Source: Enterobacter sp. SA187
GTDB lineage: Bacteria > Pseudomonadota > Gammaproteobacteria > Enterobacterales > Enterobacteriaceae
Direction: 5' to 3'
Assembly (NCBI RefSeq): GCF_001888805.2
Contig: NZ_CP019113.1
Coordinates: 2,604,001-2,668,000, forward strand
DNA length: 64,000 nt
Shown: positions 34,232-43,612 of the stretch, in pieces
How the letters are laid out: the number at the start of each line of letters is the position of its first letter
Numbering within the stretch: position 1 is the first letter of the stretch
Notes under the pieces: generated by a model
The model's input: the letters and a program-made list of their open reading frames with translations, nothing else
Told to the model about the DNA's origin: nothing
Databases searched by the model: none
Made by a program: the position numbers and the translations under genes

Positions 34232-36455
34232 GGGCAGCGGGCGGCGGCAGTTCCTGCGGCGCGGCAGATGGCGGCGTGGCAGGCTGCGCCAGCACCTGAT
34301 AAGTCTGCACCGGCGGGCGTACCCCTGCCAGATCGAAGTATTTCTTCACCATGCTGTCGAGCGCAAAGCGCACCGTCCACTGCTTGAGCGGCTGCGTGGT
34401 GAAGGTCACGCGCAGGGTAAAGGCGGTGTTGGTCAGGCCGACGATGCCGACAAAAGTCGGTTCGCCGATGATCAGCCCGCGAATATCCTCCCGCGCCATC
34501 AGTTCCCCCACCGCATCCTTGAGCGCCTGATTCGCGTTATCCGCATCTTCATGGCGATCGACATCGTAGTTAGCCACAATCGAGCCAATGCCGCGCACAA
34601 AGTTGGCGAAGGTGGTGATAGATGACCAGGGGATGATGTGGTACGCGCCGGTATCCTGGCGCACCCCCACCGAACGGATCGACATGCGCTCCACCGTGCC
34701 GGTTAGTGGCCCGATGGTCACCAGATCGCCGGTGTTCATCCCGTTTTCAAACTGAATAAACACCCCGGTAATAATATCTTTCACCAGCGTCTGCGAACCA
34801 AAAGAGATCGCCAGACCCAGCGCCCCGGCACCCGCCAGCAGCGGCGCGATGTTCACGCCAATCTCCGACAGCACAATCATCACCGTGATGGTGCTGATCA
34901 CCACCGCCAGCGCATTACGGAACAGCGTCAGCAGGGTACGGGTACGGGCGCTCGGCAGCGGGCGGCCGTGAATATCGGAAGACAGGCGGTTTTCGATAAG
35001 ACTGGCCAGCACCGTCCAGCCGACGGCGGAGAAGAACAGGATCAGCGCGATGCGGATCAGAATATCCACGGTTTTCTCGCCTGCGCCGTTATGCAGCCAG
35101 TTCCAGAAATCAAACAGACCCCAGGCATTGAGCAGCAGCATGATCGCCACGCAGACCACCAGAATACGCGCCACTTTCAGCGAGGCGGAGATCCAGCCAT
35201 TAACGCGCTTTTGCAGCTCCGGATAGTTACGTTGCACATGGGGCGACAGGGTGATGGTCTTGGTGAGCCAGCGCGACAAAATTCCCGAAGCAAAGGCGGC
35301 GACGCTGATGATAGCCAGACTGTGCAGCGACGCGCTCATCATAAACTTCAGGCTGTTGCCGGGATCGAACAGCGAGAAGAAGAACAGCACCACGAAGTAA
35401 GCGCTGGCCAGCCAGTGCCACACCAGCGCAAAGGCGCGGATAAAGAGGCTGAAAAACGACAGCGAGCGCTCCGCCAGATGGATGAGATTTTGCTGGACGG
35501 TGATCCTGTTATGAAAGATCAAATACAGCGCCCAGCTGGTGATGCAGAGCATGATAATGACGTTCGCCACCGCGCCCACCTGCACATTCACCTGATTGGA
35601 AATGATGGGCACCGCCACCAGCAGGCCATAGCCGATCAGGCTGCTTAAGGCGCTCAGGCGCAGATGCCAGTATTTTGCCGCCTCATCCTTTACCGGGAAC
35701 GGGCGCAGATCGGGAAAGCGCGGGCAGAAAATCAGCCGCAGTATGGCTTTGAAAAACTCAATCAGCGCGAAAGCGTTCAGGAACAGCCCCTGCTGGAAGG
35801 CGATAGTGCGGTTGCCGCCGTTGAGGTTATCGCTCAACAGCTGGCCGACAAACAGCGTCAGGGCCAGCAGCATGATGTCGATAATAAACGCGCCTATGAT
35901 CATCGCCGGTAGCTGCAACCAGTTGGCGTGCTCGCGGTTTTTACGCCGCGCCCAGGTGCCCATTTTGCGGTACAGCGGCGAGACGCTAAAACGCACCACC
36001 CAGAAGAAGACGAACACGCTCACCGCCAGCATCAGAAAATGCGAGGCGGCGTTGTAAAAGGTCTGGGGATTAAACGCTTTATGCGGCGAACCGGTAATGT
36101 TGCGGTACAACTGCGCGAAACGGGAGGCCAGTTCATCGCCGTAATGGCGGGTGACGGCGGTGACGTTCTCCAGCACGGTAGTTTCTTCGACCACTACCGG
36201 CGGCGTGATAGTCGGCGCTTGCCCTGTGGCTGGCGCGGCGGCCGCATTACGTAACTGACCGATCAACTCCTCCCGCGAGGCGCTGTTTTCCAGCACATCC
36301 GCCAGCGCGCCATAGGCGGCTTTTTTTTGCTCGGCATCTGGCTCAGCGGGGGTGGTTTCGGCCGGGGTGGCAGTAGCGCCTGACGTGACGCCAGGAATTG
36401 TCGCCGCGTGCAGCGGCATGAAGAACAGGCTAAGCAGCAACAAGATCCACTTCAC
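34221..36455 (-). CDS. ybiO: Mechanosensitive channel YbiO (MscS family)
   Basis: A 744-residue large MscS-type channel that opens on osmotic downshock. It has a signal peptide (KWILLLLSLFFMPLHAA), a periplasmic N-terminal domain, about eleven membrane spans, the pore-lining TM3 near GAGALGLAISFGSQTLVKDI, and the cytoplasmic beta/cage domain ending in a proline-rich tail. I chose GTG at 36455 because AGGAGG precedes it and the signal peptide starts there, as in E. coli (741). An ATG nine codons upstream is less likely. Confidence 0.94.
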   Translation of the reverse strand: MKWILLLLSLFFMPLHAATIPGVTSGATATPAETTPAEPDAEQKKAAYGALADVLENSASREELIGQLRNAAAAPATGQAPTITPPVVVEETTVLENVTAVTRHYGDELASRFAQLYRNITGSPHKAFNPQTFYNAASHFLMLAVSVFVFFWVVRFSVSPLYRKMGTWARRKNREHANWLQLPAMIIGAFIIDIMLLALTLFVGQLLSDNLNGGNRTIAFQQGLFLNAFALIEFFKAILRLIFCPRFPDLRPFPVKDEAAKYWHLRLSALSSLIGYGLLVAVPIISNQVNVQVGAVANVIIMLCITSWALYLIFHNRITVQQNLIHLAERSLSFFSLFIRAFALVWHWLASAYFVVLFFFSLFDPGNSLKFMMSASLHSLAIISVAAFASGILSRWLTKTITLSPHVQRNYPELQKRVNGWISASLKVARILVVCVAIMLLLNAWGLFDFWNWLHNGAGEKTVDILIRIALILFFSAVGWTVLASLIENRLSSDIHGRPLPSARTRTLLTLFRNALAVVISTITVMIVLSEIGVNIAPLLAGAGALGLAISFGSQTLVKDIITGVFIQFENGMNTGDLVTIGPLTGTVERMSIRSVGVRQDTGAYHIIPWSSITTFANFVRGIGSIVANYDVDRHEDADNANQALKDAVGELMAREDIRGLIIGEPTFVGIVGLTNTAFTLRVTFTTQPLKQWTVRFALDSMVKKYFDLAGVRPPVQTYQVLAQPATPPSAAPQELPPPAAPTL

Positions 36456-36542
36456 GGACTCCTCCTGAGAAAAGCACAACAAAAGGATAAGTATAGAGGA
36501 TTGCAGGGCGGCGACGGGAAATGGGAGAAATCCAGGCGGGGT

Positions 36543-36571
36543 GGAAAACAGCCCTCTCCGGAAGAGAGGGC
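36543..36571 (-). terminator. Terminator of glnHPQ
   Basis: Eight-base stem GCCCTCTC / GAGAGGGC with loop CGGAA, followed on the minus strand by TGTTTTCC, just past the glnQ stop. Confidence 0.65.
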
Positions 36572-36578
36572 CGGGCAG

Positions 36579-37301
36579 TTACGACACGTGCTGTAAGAAT
36601 TCCTGCAGACGCGGGCTTGGCGGATTTTCAATCAGCGCCTGCGGATTGCCGTCTTCGGCAATGCGGCCTTTATCAATGAAGATCAGGCGTGAGGCCACTT
36701 TTTCAGCAAAGCCGATTTCATGGGTCACGATCACCATCGTCATGCCTTCTTCCGCCAGATCCTGCATCACCTTCAGCACTTCATGGCGCAGCTCCGGATC
36801 CAGCGCTGAGGTTGGCTCATCAAACAGCATCATTTTCGGCTTCACCGCCAGGGCGCGGGCGATAGCAACACGCTGCTGCTGCCCACCGGACAGCTCCGAC
36901 GGGTAGTGATGCGCACGTTCAGCAAGGCCGACTTTCGCCAGCAGCGCTTTGGCCTGCACTTCGGCGTCTTTTTTGTTCGCGCCACGCACGCGCAGCGGGC
37001 CAAACATCACGTTTTCCAGCGCGGTCAGGTGCGGGAACAGATAAAACTGCTGGAACACCATACCGGCTTCCTGACGGATCAGCCGCTCATCCACCTTCGG
37101 ATCGTTCACTTTCAGACCGTCAACAATCAGATCGCCGCTGGTGATCTCTTCCAGCTTGTTAATGCAGCGTAAGAGCGTCGATTTACCGGAGCCGGACGGC
37201 CCGATAATCACCACCACTTCACCCTGTTTGATGTTCAAATCGATATTGTGCAGCACCTGGGTCGGGCCAAAGTGCTTGGAAACATTTTTAAATTCAATCA
37301 C
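36579..37301 (-). CDS. glnQ: Glutamine ABC transporter ATPase GlnQ
   Basis: A 240-residue ATPase of the high-affinity glutamine importer, the same length as E. coli GlnQ. Walker A GPSGSGKST (33-41), signature LSGGQQQRVAIARAL, Walker B MMLFDEPTSALDPEL and switch histidine in VTHEIGFA are all intact. It overlaps glnP by four bases and is the third gene of glnHPQ. Confidence 0.97.
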   Translation of the reverse strand: MIEFKNVSKHFGPTQVLHNIDLNIKQGEVVVIIGPSGSGKSTLLRCINKLEEITSGDLIVDGLKVNDPKVDERLIRQEAGMVFQQFYLFPHLTALENVMFGPLRVRGANKKDAEVQAKALLAKVGLAERAHHYPSELSGGQQQRVAIARALAVKPKMMLFDEPTSALDPELRHEVLKVMQDLAEEGMTMVIVTHEIGFAEKVASRLIFIDKGRIAEDGNPQALIENPPSPRLQEFLQHVS

Positions 37302-37957
37302 AGGATTTTCATCCTTCTTTCAAGACGACGCAGAATAAAGCTCAGCACCAGGGTGATGATCAGATAGAAGACCGCAACGGCGCTCCAGATTTCCAGCGCG
37401 CGGAAGTTGCCGGCGATGATCTCCTGGCCCTGACGTGTCAGTTCGGCGACGCCGATAACAATAAACAGGGAGGTATCTTTAATGCTGATGATCCACTGGT
37501 TGCCCAGCGGCGGCAGCATACGGCGCAGCGCCAGCGGCAGGATCACGTGGCGAATGGTTTCGCGGCGCGACAGCCCCAGCGCCAGACCCGCTTCACGGAA
37601 GCCTTTATGGATAGACAGCACGGCGCCGCGGGTGATCTCGGCAATGTATGCGCCGGAGTTGATCATAATGGTCACGACGGCGGCGCTGAACGGATCGATA
37701 CGCAGGTCGTTAAACGCCATGGGCAGCGCAAAATAGATGAACATCACCTGTACGACGATAGGCGTGCCGCGGATCACTTCGATAAAGACCAGCGCGATGT
37801 GGTTAGCCAGCCAGCCGCCGAAACTGCGGGCGAAACCGGCGGCAAGACCGATAAGCAGGCCGCCAGCGAGACCGAGGACCGAGATCCACAGCGTCATTTT
37901 GGCGCCTTCTAAGAGAAGCGGAATGGCAGGCCAGATGGCACTCCAGTCAAACTGCAT
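37298..37957 (-). CDS. glnP: Glutamine ABC transporter permease GlnP
   Basis: A 219-residue inner-membrane permease (His/Glu/Gln family) with five spans and the EAA loop GFREAGLALGLSRRETIRHVIL split near residue 117. It forms the membrane channel with GlnQ. A stable hairpin lies between it and glnH, so less permease than binding protein would be made. Confidence 0.97.
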   Translation of the reverse strand: MQFDWSAIWPAIPLLLEGAKMTLWISVLGLAGGLLIGLAAGFARSFGGWLANHIALVFIEVIRGTPIVVQVMFIYFALPMAFNDLRIDPFSAAVVTIMINSGAYIAEITRGAVLSIHKGFREAGLALGLSRRETIRHVILPLALRRMLPPLGNQWIISIKDTSLFIVIGVAELTRQGQEIIAGNFRALEIWSAVAVFYLIITLVLSFILRRLERRMKIL

Positions 37958-37979
37958 GATGAATTCCTGTAAACCGTGG

Positions 37980-38012
37980 TTTAAAAACAGCAGGGGCGAA
38001 TGGTCGCCCCTG
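37980..38012 (-). terminator. Intra-operon hairpin between glnH and glnP
   Basis: Nine-base stem CAGGGGCGA / TCGCCCCTG with a four-base loop. On the minus strand it is followed by CTGTTTTTAAA. It probably acts as a partial terminator or 3'-stabiliser so that the binding protein is made in excess. Confidence 0.7.
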
Positions 38013-38038
38013 AACTAACTTGTTAAAACTTATGATTA

Positions 38039-38782
38039 TTATTTAGGCTCGGTGCCGAACCATTTTTTGTAGATTTCGTTGTAGGTGCCGTTCTCTTTCA
38101 GGGTTTTCAGCGCGCCGTTAACTTTGTTACGCAGATCGTCGCTGCCTTTCGGGAACGCGATACCGTACTGCTGCGCTTCCAGAGAATCGCCTACCGCTTT
38201 GAACTTACCGTTACCGGCGGTTTTGATGAAGTAGAGAATGTTCGGCGTGTCATGCAGCACCGCGTCGGCACGGTTGGTGCCCAGTTCCATATAGGCATTG
38301 TCGATGTTCGGGAACTGACGCAGATCTTTGGTTTTGATGTTCGCTTTTGCGTAGTCAACAGAGCCGGTACCGCCTTTCACGGCAACGACTTTACCGTCCA
38401 GATCTTTTACGCTCTTCACGTCGTTGTTGTCGGCTTTCACCATCACCAGCAGACCGCTCTTGTAGTAGCCATCAGAGAAGTCGATCGCTTTTTTACGTTC
38501 TTCAGTAATGGTGATACCCGCCAGCGCCACGTCGACGTTTTTGGTTTGCAGAGCCGGGATAATGCCGCTGAAATCCATAGGTTTCAGCTGGTAATCCAGC
38601 TTCAGCTCTTTCGCCACGGCAGCCCACAGATCCACATCGAAACCAACGTATTTATCGCCTTGTTTGAATTCGAACGGAACGAAAGCAGTATCTGTTGCCA
38701 CAACCAGTTTATCGGCGGCGTGAGACGAAACCGCAAATGCCAGGGTCAGAGCAGCCAGGGAAACTTTTAATACAGACTTCAT
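38039..38782 (-). CDS. glnH: Periplasmic glutamine-binding protein GlnH
   Basis: A 247-residue type-II solute-binding protein with signal peptide MKSVLKVSLAALTLAFAVSS, cleaved after SHA. Ligand-contact blocks include DTAFVPFEFK, VALAGITITEERKKAIDFSDGYY and the RADAVLHDTPNILYF aspartate. I chose the start at the signal-peptide ATG. A longer frame adds seven residues containing the ribosome-binding site. It is the first gene of the operon, behind a sigma-54 promoter. Confidence 0.97.
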   Translation of the reverse strand: MKSVLKVSLAALTLAFAVSSHAADKLVVATDTAFVPFEFKQGDKYVGFDVDLWAAVAKELKLDYQLKPMDFSGIIPALQTKNVDVALAGITITEERKKAIDFSDGYYKSGLLVMVKADNNDVKSVKDLDGKVVAVKGGTGSVDYAKANIKTKDLRQFPNIDNAYMELGTNRADAVLHDTPNILYFIKTAGNGKFKAVGDSLEAQQYGIAFPKGSDDLRNKVNGALKTLKENGTYNEIYKKWFGTEPK

Positions 38783-38834
38783 AGCATTTCCTTTTATATC
38801 CACGGGGCGATCCCCTGAGAGAACCTGTGCAGTA

Positions 38835-38850
38835 TGAAAAAATCGTGCCA
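38835..38850 (-). promoter_or_regulatory. Sigma-54 promoter of glnHPQ (glnHp2-like)
   Basis: On the minus strand, TGGCAC-GATTT-TTTCA fits the -24/-12 pattern (GG at 38849-38848, C at 38836) and matches what I recall of E. coli glnHp2. Transcription would start near 38824. Confidence 0.75.
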
Positions 38851-38923
38851 GGTTTACAACCTGTTGTTTTGTAAAGACGTGTCATCGCCAGGGTGCACTA
38901 AAAGCAGCGCAACGGCAACGGAA

Positions 38924-38940
38924 TGCACCATGATGGGGCG
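38924..38940 (-). promoter_or_regulatory. NtrC (GlnG) enhancer-like site upstream of glnH
   Basis: TGCACC-ATGAT-GGGGCG resembles the NtrC site TGCACC-N5-GGTGCA, about 108 bases upstream of the inferred start. Extra TGCACT half-sites flank it (near 38892 and 38948). Together with the sigma-54 promoter this accounts for most of the 359-base gap 38783-39141, in which I see no gene. Confidence 0.6.
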
Positions 38941-39097
38941 CTATTTTAGTGCAGTTACGCCGGGCACCGGGAGACGTCTATTTTTAACGCAGGAAATGGG
39001 CAGGAAACAATCTTTTATTAACGATTGTGTGAAGTGATTATTACATCTTTTTCACGATTGACGGCAGGAGTGGAAGAAAGGATGCACCATAAATGTG

Positions 39098-39123
39098 CAA
39101 AACCCCCCGCCGGGGCGAGGGGT
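39098..39123 (-). terminator. Rho-independent terminator of dps
   Basis: On the minus strand, ACCCCTCGCC / GGCGGGGGG form a GC-rich hairpin followed by TTTTGC. It begins about 20 bases after the dps stop. Confidence 0.8.
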
Positions 39124-39141
39124 CATAGCAAATCACAATAC

Positions 39142-39645
39142 TTATTCGATATTGGATTCAATGAACCACAGATACTGATCCAGGTCGCGTGATGCGGCGG
39201 TCAGAATGTCAGCGGTGTCTTCATCCTGCGCTTCGCTGATGGCTTTACGCACATCGTTTGCCACTACCGCGTAGCGGTCGGCCAGCTCTTTCAGGTGTTC
39301 CTGAACGGAATGAATGTCCAGCGGGTAGCTTTTCAGCGGGGTTTTGCTGTTGATAACCTGAGTGGTACCCAGCGCAACACCGCCCAGCTGTACAGCACGT
39401 TCTGCCATGGTATCCAGATGATCCACCAGGCCTGTACGGAAGCCATCCAGCATTTCGTGAACAGCGATAAAGTTTGCGCCGCGCATGTTCCAGTGCGCCT
39501 GCTTGGTGATCAGAGACAGGTCAATGAACTGGGCCACCTGACGATTCAGCAACTCGATAGTCGCTTTCTTATCGTTATCAGAGACATCATTGCGGGTATA
39601 AAGCAGATCGGAAGCTTTCGTTTTTACCAGTTTAGCGGTACTCAT
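39142..39645 (-). CDS. dps: DNA-protecting ferritin-like protein Dps
   Basis: A 167-residue mini-ferritin, same length as in E. coli, that binds DNA and oxidises Fe2+ with H2O2 in stationary phase or oxidative stress. Ferroxidase residues lie in ITKQAHWNMRGANF and HEMLDGFRTGLVDHLDTMAERAVQLGG (split: H, D and E of the dimer interface). The N-terminal lysine-rich tail (MSTAKLVKTKAS) is the DNA-binding part. No clear regulatory motif was resolved in the 275-base gap upstream. Confidence 0.98.
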   Translation of the reverse strand: MSTAKLVKTKASDLLYTRNDVSDNDKKATIELLNRQVAQFIDLSLITKQAHWNMRGANFIAVHEMLDGFRTGLVDHLDTMAERAVQLGGVALGTTQVINSKTPLKSYPLDIHSVQEHLKELADRYAVVANDVRKAISEAQDEDTADILTAASRDLDQYLWFIESNIE

Positions 39646-39885
39646 AATCTCATATCCTCTTGATGTTTATGTCCCGGGTAATTACTGGAACTAAGTATAG
39701 CAGCGGATCCTGGCTTTGCTTTTCGTCTCTGCCTATCGGTTTAATAGCGACAACGATAGGAAAAATTAAATCCTATTAAATTTCAGTGTTTTGATGGTTT
39801 TTTTAGGAATGATTCTTAATTCTGACCGGGACGGAAGAGTGTGAATAAATATTACTGAAAATAAAGCGAAACAGCGCAGGAATTA

Positions 39886-39913
39886 TTCCGGGCGCTTCGC
39901 CTGGCGCCCGGAA
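39886..39913 (-). terminator. Hairpin terminator after rhtA
   Basis: Ten-base stem TTCCGGGCGC / GCGCCCGGAA with an eight-base loop, directly after the rhtA stop. It is followed on the minus strand by TAATTCC. Confidence 0.7.
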
Positions 39914-39920
39914 ATATAAT

Positions 39921-40808
39921 TTAACTGATATCCACTTTCTCAATTTTCGCTTCACGGCGCAGCGTCAGGGTCGATCCCATGGACGCCGTAATGATAGCGA
40001 GCAGCGCCAGCCACTGGGTCAGCGTCAGGGTTTCCCCGAGGAAAACCATGCCCGACAGCGCCGCCAGTCCGGGTTCCATACTCATCAGCGTACCGAAGGT
40101 GCGGGTCGGCAGACGGGTTAGCGCCACCATCTCCAGCGAGTAGGGCAGCGCCGTGGAGAGGATCGCCACGCCCAGCCCCAGCGGTAAGACCGACCAGTGC
40201 CACAGAGCATCGCCCGCCTGCCAGACACCGACCGGCACAAACACCAGCGCGGCGATCAGCGAACCAATGGCCACCGTTGCCGGACCGTGTTCTTCCCCGG
40301 CACGCTGGCCGCTTAGTATATAGATAGCCCAGCAGGCTCCCGCGCCAAGGGCCAGCGCCGCACCGGTCAGATCAACATGTGAGACATCCTGGCCGAGGGG
40401 CAGCAGAAACCACAGTCCGAGCACCGCCAGCGCCACCCAGATAAAATCCACCGCGCGCCGGGACGCGAAGAGCGCCACCGCCAGCGGTCCGGTGAACTCC
40501 AGCGCCACCGCGATGCCCAGCGGCACCGTCTGGATAGATAAGTAAAAGAGATAGTTCATCGCCCCGAGGGATAATCCATAAAGCAGCAGCGGCTTGCGCT
40601 GCGCTTTAGTAAAACGTAAGCGCCACGGCTTGAAGATAACCACAAGGATCAGGGTGCCGAGGGCCAGACGCAGGGCGGTGACGCCGGGCGCGCCAATTAA
40701 CGGAAAAAGCGATTTCGCCAGCGAAGCCCCGCTCTGTATAGAGAGCATGGCAATGAGGATCACCAGTACGGGCATCCATACCGGCGTTTTACGGGACAAT
40801 CCAGGCAT
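39921..40808 (-). CDS. rhtA: Threonine/homoserine exporter RhtA
   Basis: A 295-residue DMT-superfamily exporter with ten membrane spans and two EamA repeats (for example ALEFTGPLAVALF and LSMEPGLAALSGMVFLGE, the latter split near residue 245). It exports threonine, homoserine and some other amino acids and analogues. I chose MPGLSRKTPVWMPV, matching E. coli length. A frame start five codons upstream is possible. It is divergent from ompX. Confidence 0.95.
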   Translation of the reverse strand: MPGLSRKTPVWMPVLVILIAMLSIQSGASLAKSLFPLIGAPGVTALRLALGTLILVVIFKPWRLRFTKAQRKPLLLYGLSLGAMNYLFYLSIQTVPLGIAVALEFTGPLAVALFASRRAVDFIWVALAVLGLWFLLPLGQDVSHVDLTGAALALGAGACWAIYILSGQRAGEEHGPATVAIGSLIAALVFVPVGVWQAGDALWHWSVLPLGLGVAILSTALPYSLEMVALTRLPTRTFGTLMSMEPGLAALSGMVFLGETLTLTQWLALLAIITASMGSTLTLRREAKIEKVDIS

Positions 40809-41161
40809 CCTTTCTCCTGTCAATTTATGTCAAACGAAGTAAAAGAAGGCAGTGTAATGGAAATACCTGCCCACGGTTGAACCTTCGTTGAAAAAAAGTC
40901 GCCGTAAATCCGTACAATAGGCCATAGTTGATGGATTAATCGCCGTTTGATTAGGATTAATCTGGATGAATATGTTGCGTTTCTCGCGTAAAAATAGCGT
41001 CCTGTGTGGGAAAACCGCTGCATTTTGAAAGAGATAGTCAGTGCTGGAAACGTTCTGTTACAGGAAAAGAGCCCTTAGACAACGTAAACCTCCAGGAGTT
41101 TCCTGACTATTTTTGATATATTTAAAACTTAGGATTTACTTGAAGCACATTTGAGGTGGTT
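40809..41161. other. rhtA-ompX intergenic region (353 bases)
   Basis: Gene-free. It must hold the rhtA promoter and the ompX promoter and long 5' leader. The leader ends in GAGGTGGTTATG, the stretch that the sRNA CyaR pairs with in E. coli ompX (recalled). I see no further ORF or strong terminator. Confidence 0.5.
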
Positions 41162-41668
41162 ATGAAAAAAATTGCATGTCTTTCAGCGCTGGCCGCGATT
41201 CTGGCCGTTACCGCAGGTTCCGCAGTAGCTGCATCCACCGTTTCTGGCGGTTACGCTCAGAGCGATGCGCAGGGCGTAGCGAACAAAACAAACGGTTTCA
41301 ACCTGAAATACCGTTACGAAAATGATACTCCGCTGGGCTACATCGGTTCCTTCACTTACACCGAAAAAGATCGTACCGAAGACGGCGCTTATAACAAAGC
41401 ACAGTACTACGGCGTGACCGGTGGTCCTGCTTTCCGTATCAACGACTGGGCCAGCATCTATGGCGTAGTGGGTGTTGGTTACGGTAAATTCCAGCAGCGC
41501 GAAGATGGCTTCAAAACCGCTGACACCAGCGATTATGGCTTCTCTTACGGTGCAGGTATGCAGTTCAACCCGATGGAAAACGTTGCTCTGGACGTGTCCT
41601 ACGAGCAGAGCCGTATCCGTAGCGTTGACGTTGGCACCTGGATCGCAGGCGTTGGCTACCGCTTCTAA
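41162..41668 (+). CDS. ompX: Outer-membrane protein OmpX
   Basis: A 168-residue eight-stranded beta-barrel. Signal peptide MKKIACLSALAAILAVTAGS ending AVA, then alternating hydrophobic strands ending with the C-terminal WIAGVGYRF, whose terminal Phe is the BAM signal. E. coli OmpX is 171 residues, and the difference lies in surface loops (for example AQGVANKTNGF and KFQQREDGFKTAD), the exposed and variable parts. I chose the ATG at 41162, two codons inside the longer frame. It is followed by a strong terminator. Confidence 0.97.
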   Translation: MKKIACLSALAAILAVTAGSAVAASTVSGGYAQSDAQGVANKTNGFNLKYRYENDTPLGYIGSFTYTEKDRTEDGAYNKAQYYGVTGGPAFRINDWASIYGVVGVGYGKFQQREDGFKTADTSDYGFSYGAGMQFNPMENVALDVSYEQSRIRSVDVGTWIAGVGYRF

Positions 41669-41684
41669 TCACTTCTGTGATGAT

Positions 41685-41715
41685 AAAAAATCCGCCCACG
41701 GGCGGATTTTTTTTT
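41685..41715. terminator. Bidirectional terminator between ompX and opgE
   Basis: TCCGCC-CACG-GGCGGA stem with AAAAAA on the left and a run of nine T on the right. It serves ompX and probably opgE, which converges from the other side. Confidence 0.88.
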
Positions 41716-41749
41716 GCTCTATGGAAACGAATGGCTACGGTCACAGCGT

Positions 41750-43333
41750 TTACCGCGTTTTGGTCTCAAAAATATCCGTGCCCAGATGGGTGTAATCCAC
41801 TTTCTGCAGTTTGAAATTCGTCACCCAGGTAGTGCCGCTTTTTTGCGAGGACATAAAACGGTATTTATTGGTGATCTCTTTTGCGCTGATGCCGGTCCAC
41901 TGTGAGAAAAAGTTCAGGAAATCATTGGCCGAGCGACGGGCTTTGATCACGCGATGGGTCTTGTCATCGCTGGAAAGCACCATAAAGGGCACCTGGAAGT
42001 TCTGCTGGAAGGTGTCGCCATGGGCCAGATACTGCACATCTTTGCCGCGCTCTTTAATGGCAAGGCCATGATCCGAGAAATAGACCATCGAGAAACTGTC
42101 CCCCGCGCCCTGCAACTGCGCATAGAGTTTGCCGAGCAATTCATCGGTCTGGGTGATGGAATAGAGGTAGCAGGAGGTCTCTTTCGACTGCACAAACACC
42201 TTATATTTACCTTCGGTGCGATCGCAGGCCTGAGGGTGAGAACCCATCAGGTGCAGGACGATCAGCTGCGGCTGGCTGCGCGGCGTGGACAACACCTGGG
42301 CCGTCATTTTCAGCAGCGCCTCATCCTTGACGTTTTTATCCGCTTCGAAATCGCCGTTCTTCAGGAACTGCACTTCATCGGCGCGTTTCGCGATGCTGGC
42401 GATGGCGGTATCGTATTCGCCAATTTGTCCCTGATTGGAGAACCACCAGGTCTGGAATCCGGCGCGGTTCGCCAGGGTGACGAAGTTATCCTGGTATTGC
42501 GGTTTATCGTCCACCACGCGGTTCAGGGTCAGGCCGAGGGATTTTTGCGTCGAGCCGCTGGCGGCCACGTAGTCGGTAAAGAAGGTGCCGTTAACCTGGC
42601 TGGCGAAGGGCGTGTTATTCCAGTAGCCACCAAAGGCGCCCATCGCGTCGCGTCGCACGCTTTCGCCGATCACCACCACATAGGTATGATATTTCGGCTT
42701 CACGCCCAGCACTGTCCAGGTATCTTTCATGCCGGACAGCTCCGCCATGCGGGTCTGTTCTTCCCGCACTTCGCGGTTATTCACCACCACATCTTTCACG
42801 AAGCGCACTACCGGATAACCGGTGTCTTTCAGATGGAAGCCCCAGCCGTAGTAGAGGTTGCTTACCGGCTGCACGAACACTACCGCGAGACAGAAGGCGA
42901 CCCCCAGATGATCCCATTTACCCCAGGCCGGACGTTCCGCCGCTTTGCGGCGCACGGCGATCACGCCAAGGCCAAAAATAAACAGGCCTATCACGTAGTT
43001 GTACCACGGGAAAATTGTCAGGATCTCCGTGGACTCTTCCATATTGGTGGAGTGCAGCGCCAGCAGGGTATTAAAGTTTGGCGCGCCATAAGCCTGGCCG
43101 AATGGATAGTAGGACGCCGCCACCAGGGTACAAAGGCCGATCAGCACTTTCTGTACCCGCGGGGCGTGACGCCATAGTAGCTGTAACACCAGTGCAAAGG
43201 CCACGGCATACAGCAGGCTGAAAGGATAGCCAAGGGCGTAGTTAATAAGTAAAGACTGCAAAAAATAAAAACCTGTCCACGGGCTGATGTTCAGCCCGCG
43301 CGCAGCGAGGGTTTCTTTTATGATTAAATTCAT
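41750..43333 (-). CDS. opgE: Phosphoethanolamine transferase OpgE
   Basis: A 527-residue enzyme (YbiP), same length as in E. coli, that adds phosphoethanolamine to osmoregulated periplasmic glucans. Four or five N-terminal spans are followed by a periplasmic alkaline-phosphatase-fold domain with metal/nucleophile blocks VVIGESVRRDAMGAFGG, VAASGSTQKSLGLTLNR and YFSDHGLAIKERG. Unlike EptA, it carries SGSTQKS in place of SCGTATA at the nucleophile. It is monocistronic. Confidence 0.94.
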   Translation of the reverse strand: MNLIIKETLAARGLNISPWTGFYFLQSLLINYALGYPFSLLYAVAFALVLQLLWRHAPRVQKVLIGLCTLVAASYYPFGQAYGAPNFNTLLALHSTNMEESTEILTIFPWYNYVIGLFIFGLGVIAVRRKAAERPAWGKWDHLGVAFCLAVVFVQPVSNLYYGWGFHLKDTGYPVVRFVKDVVVNNREVREEQTRMAELSGMKDTWTVLGVKPKYHTYVVVIGESVRRDAMGAFGGYWNNTPFASQVNGTFFTDYVAASGSTQKSLGLTLNRVVDDKPQYQDNFVTLANRAGFQTWWFSNQGQIGEYDTAIASIAKRADEVQFLKNGDFEADKNVKDEALLKMTAQVLSTPRSQPQLIVLHLMGSHPQACDRTEGKYKVFVQSKETSCYLYSITQTDELLGKLYAQLQGAGDSFSMVYFSDHGLAIKERGKDVQYLAHGDTFQQNFQVPFMVLSSDDKTHRVIKARRSANDFLNFFSQWTGISAKEITNKYRFMSSQKSGTTWVTNFKLQKVDYTHLGTDIFETKTR

Positions 43334-43580
43334 ATGACACTATCGCGAAAACGCCATGTGCTCACCCTGGCGTCGAGGGTCAAAACCTGCGGGACAATGC
43401 GTGAAGAATGAGGAGGGGGCCGTCATCCGCAAGCCGCATTTGTGCAGGGCTGCGAGAAGATAGAGCGAGCCGCCATGAAGGTCAACAGGCGTCAGGGCTA
43501 TGTTTTGCGATAATGGTTACAAAACCGACAAATAATAAGAAAATTCTATAGAAACGATCAGTATGACGGGGAGATGTGAC

Positions 43581-43611
43581 AGAAAAATGAAGCGGCGTAC
43601 CGCGACGCCGC
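43581..43611 (-). terminator. Rho-independent terminator of mntS
   Basis: On the minus strand, GCGGCGT-CGCGGT-ACGCCGC followed by TTCATTTTTCT. The stem begins inside the last codon region of mntS. Confidence 0.8.
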
Positions 43612-43612
43612 G

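Noticed and set aside
41954..43177. 407-codon ORF antisense to opgE
   Set aside because: Shadow of opgE. There is no start signal and the composition is unlike a real protein.
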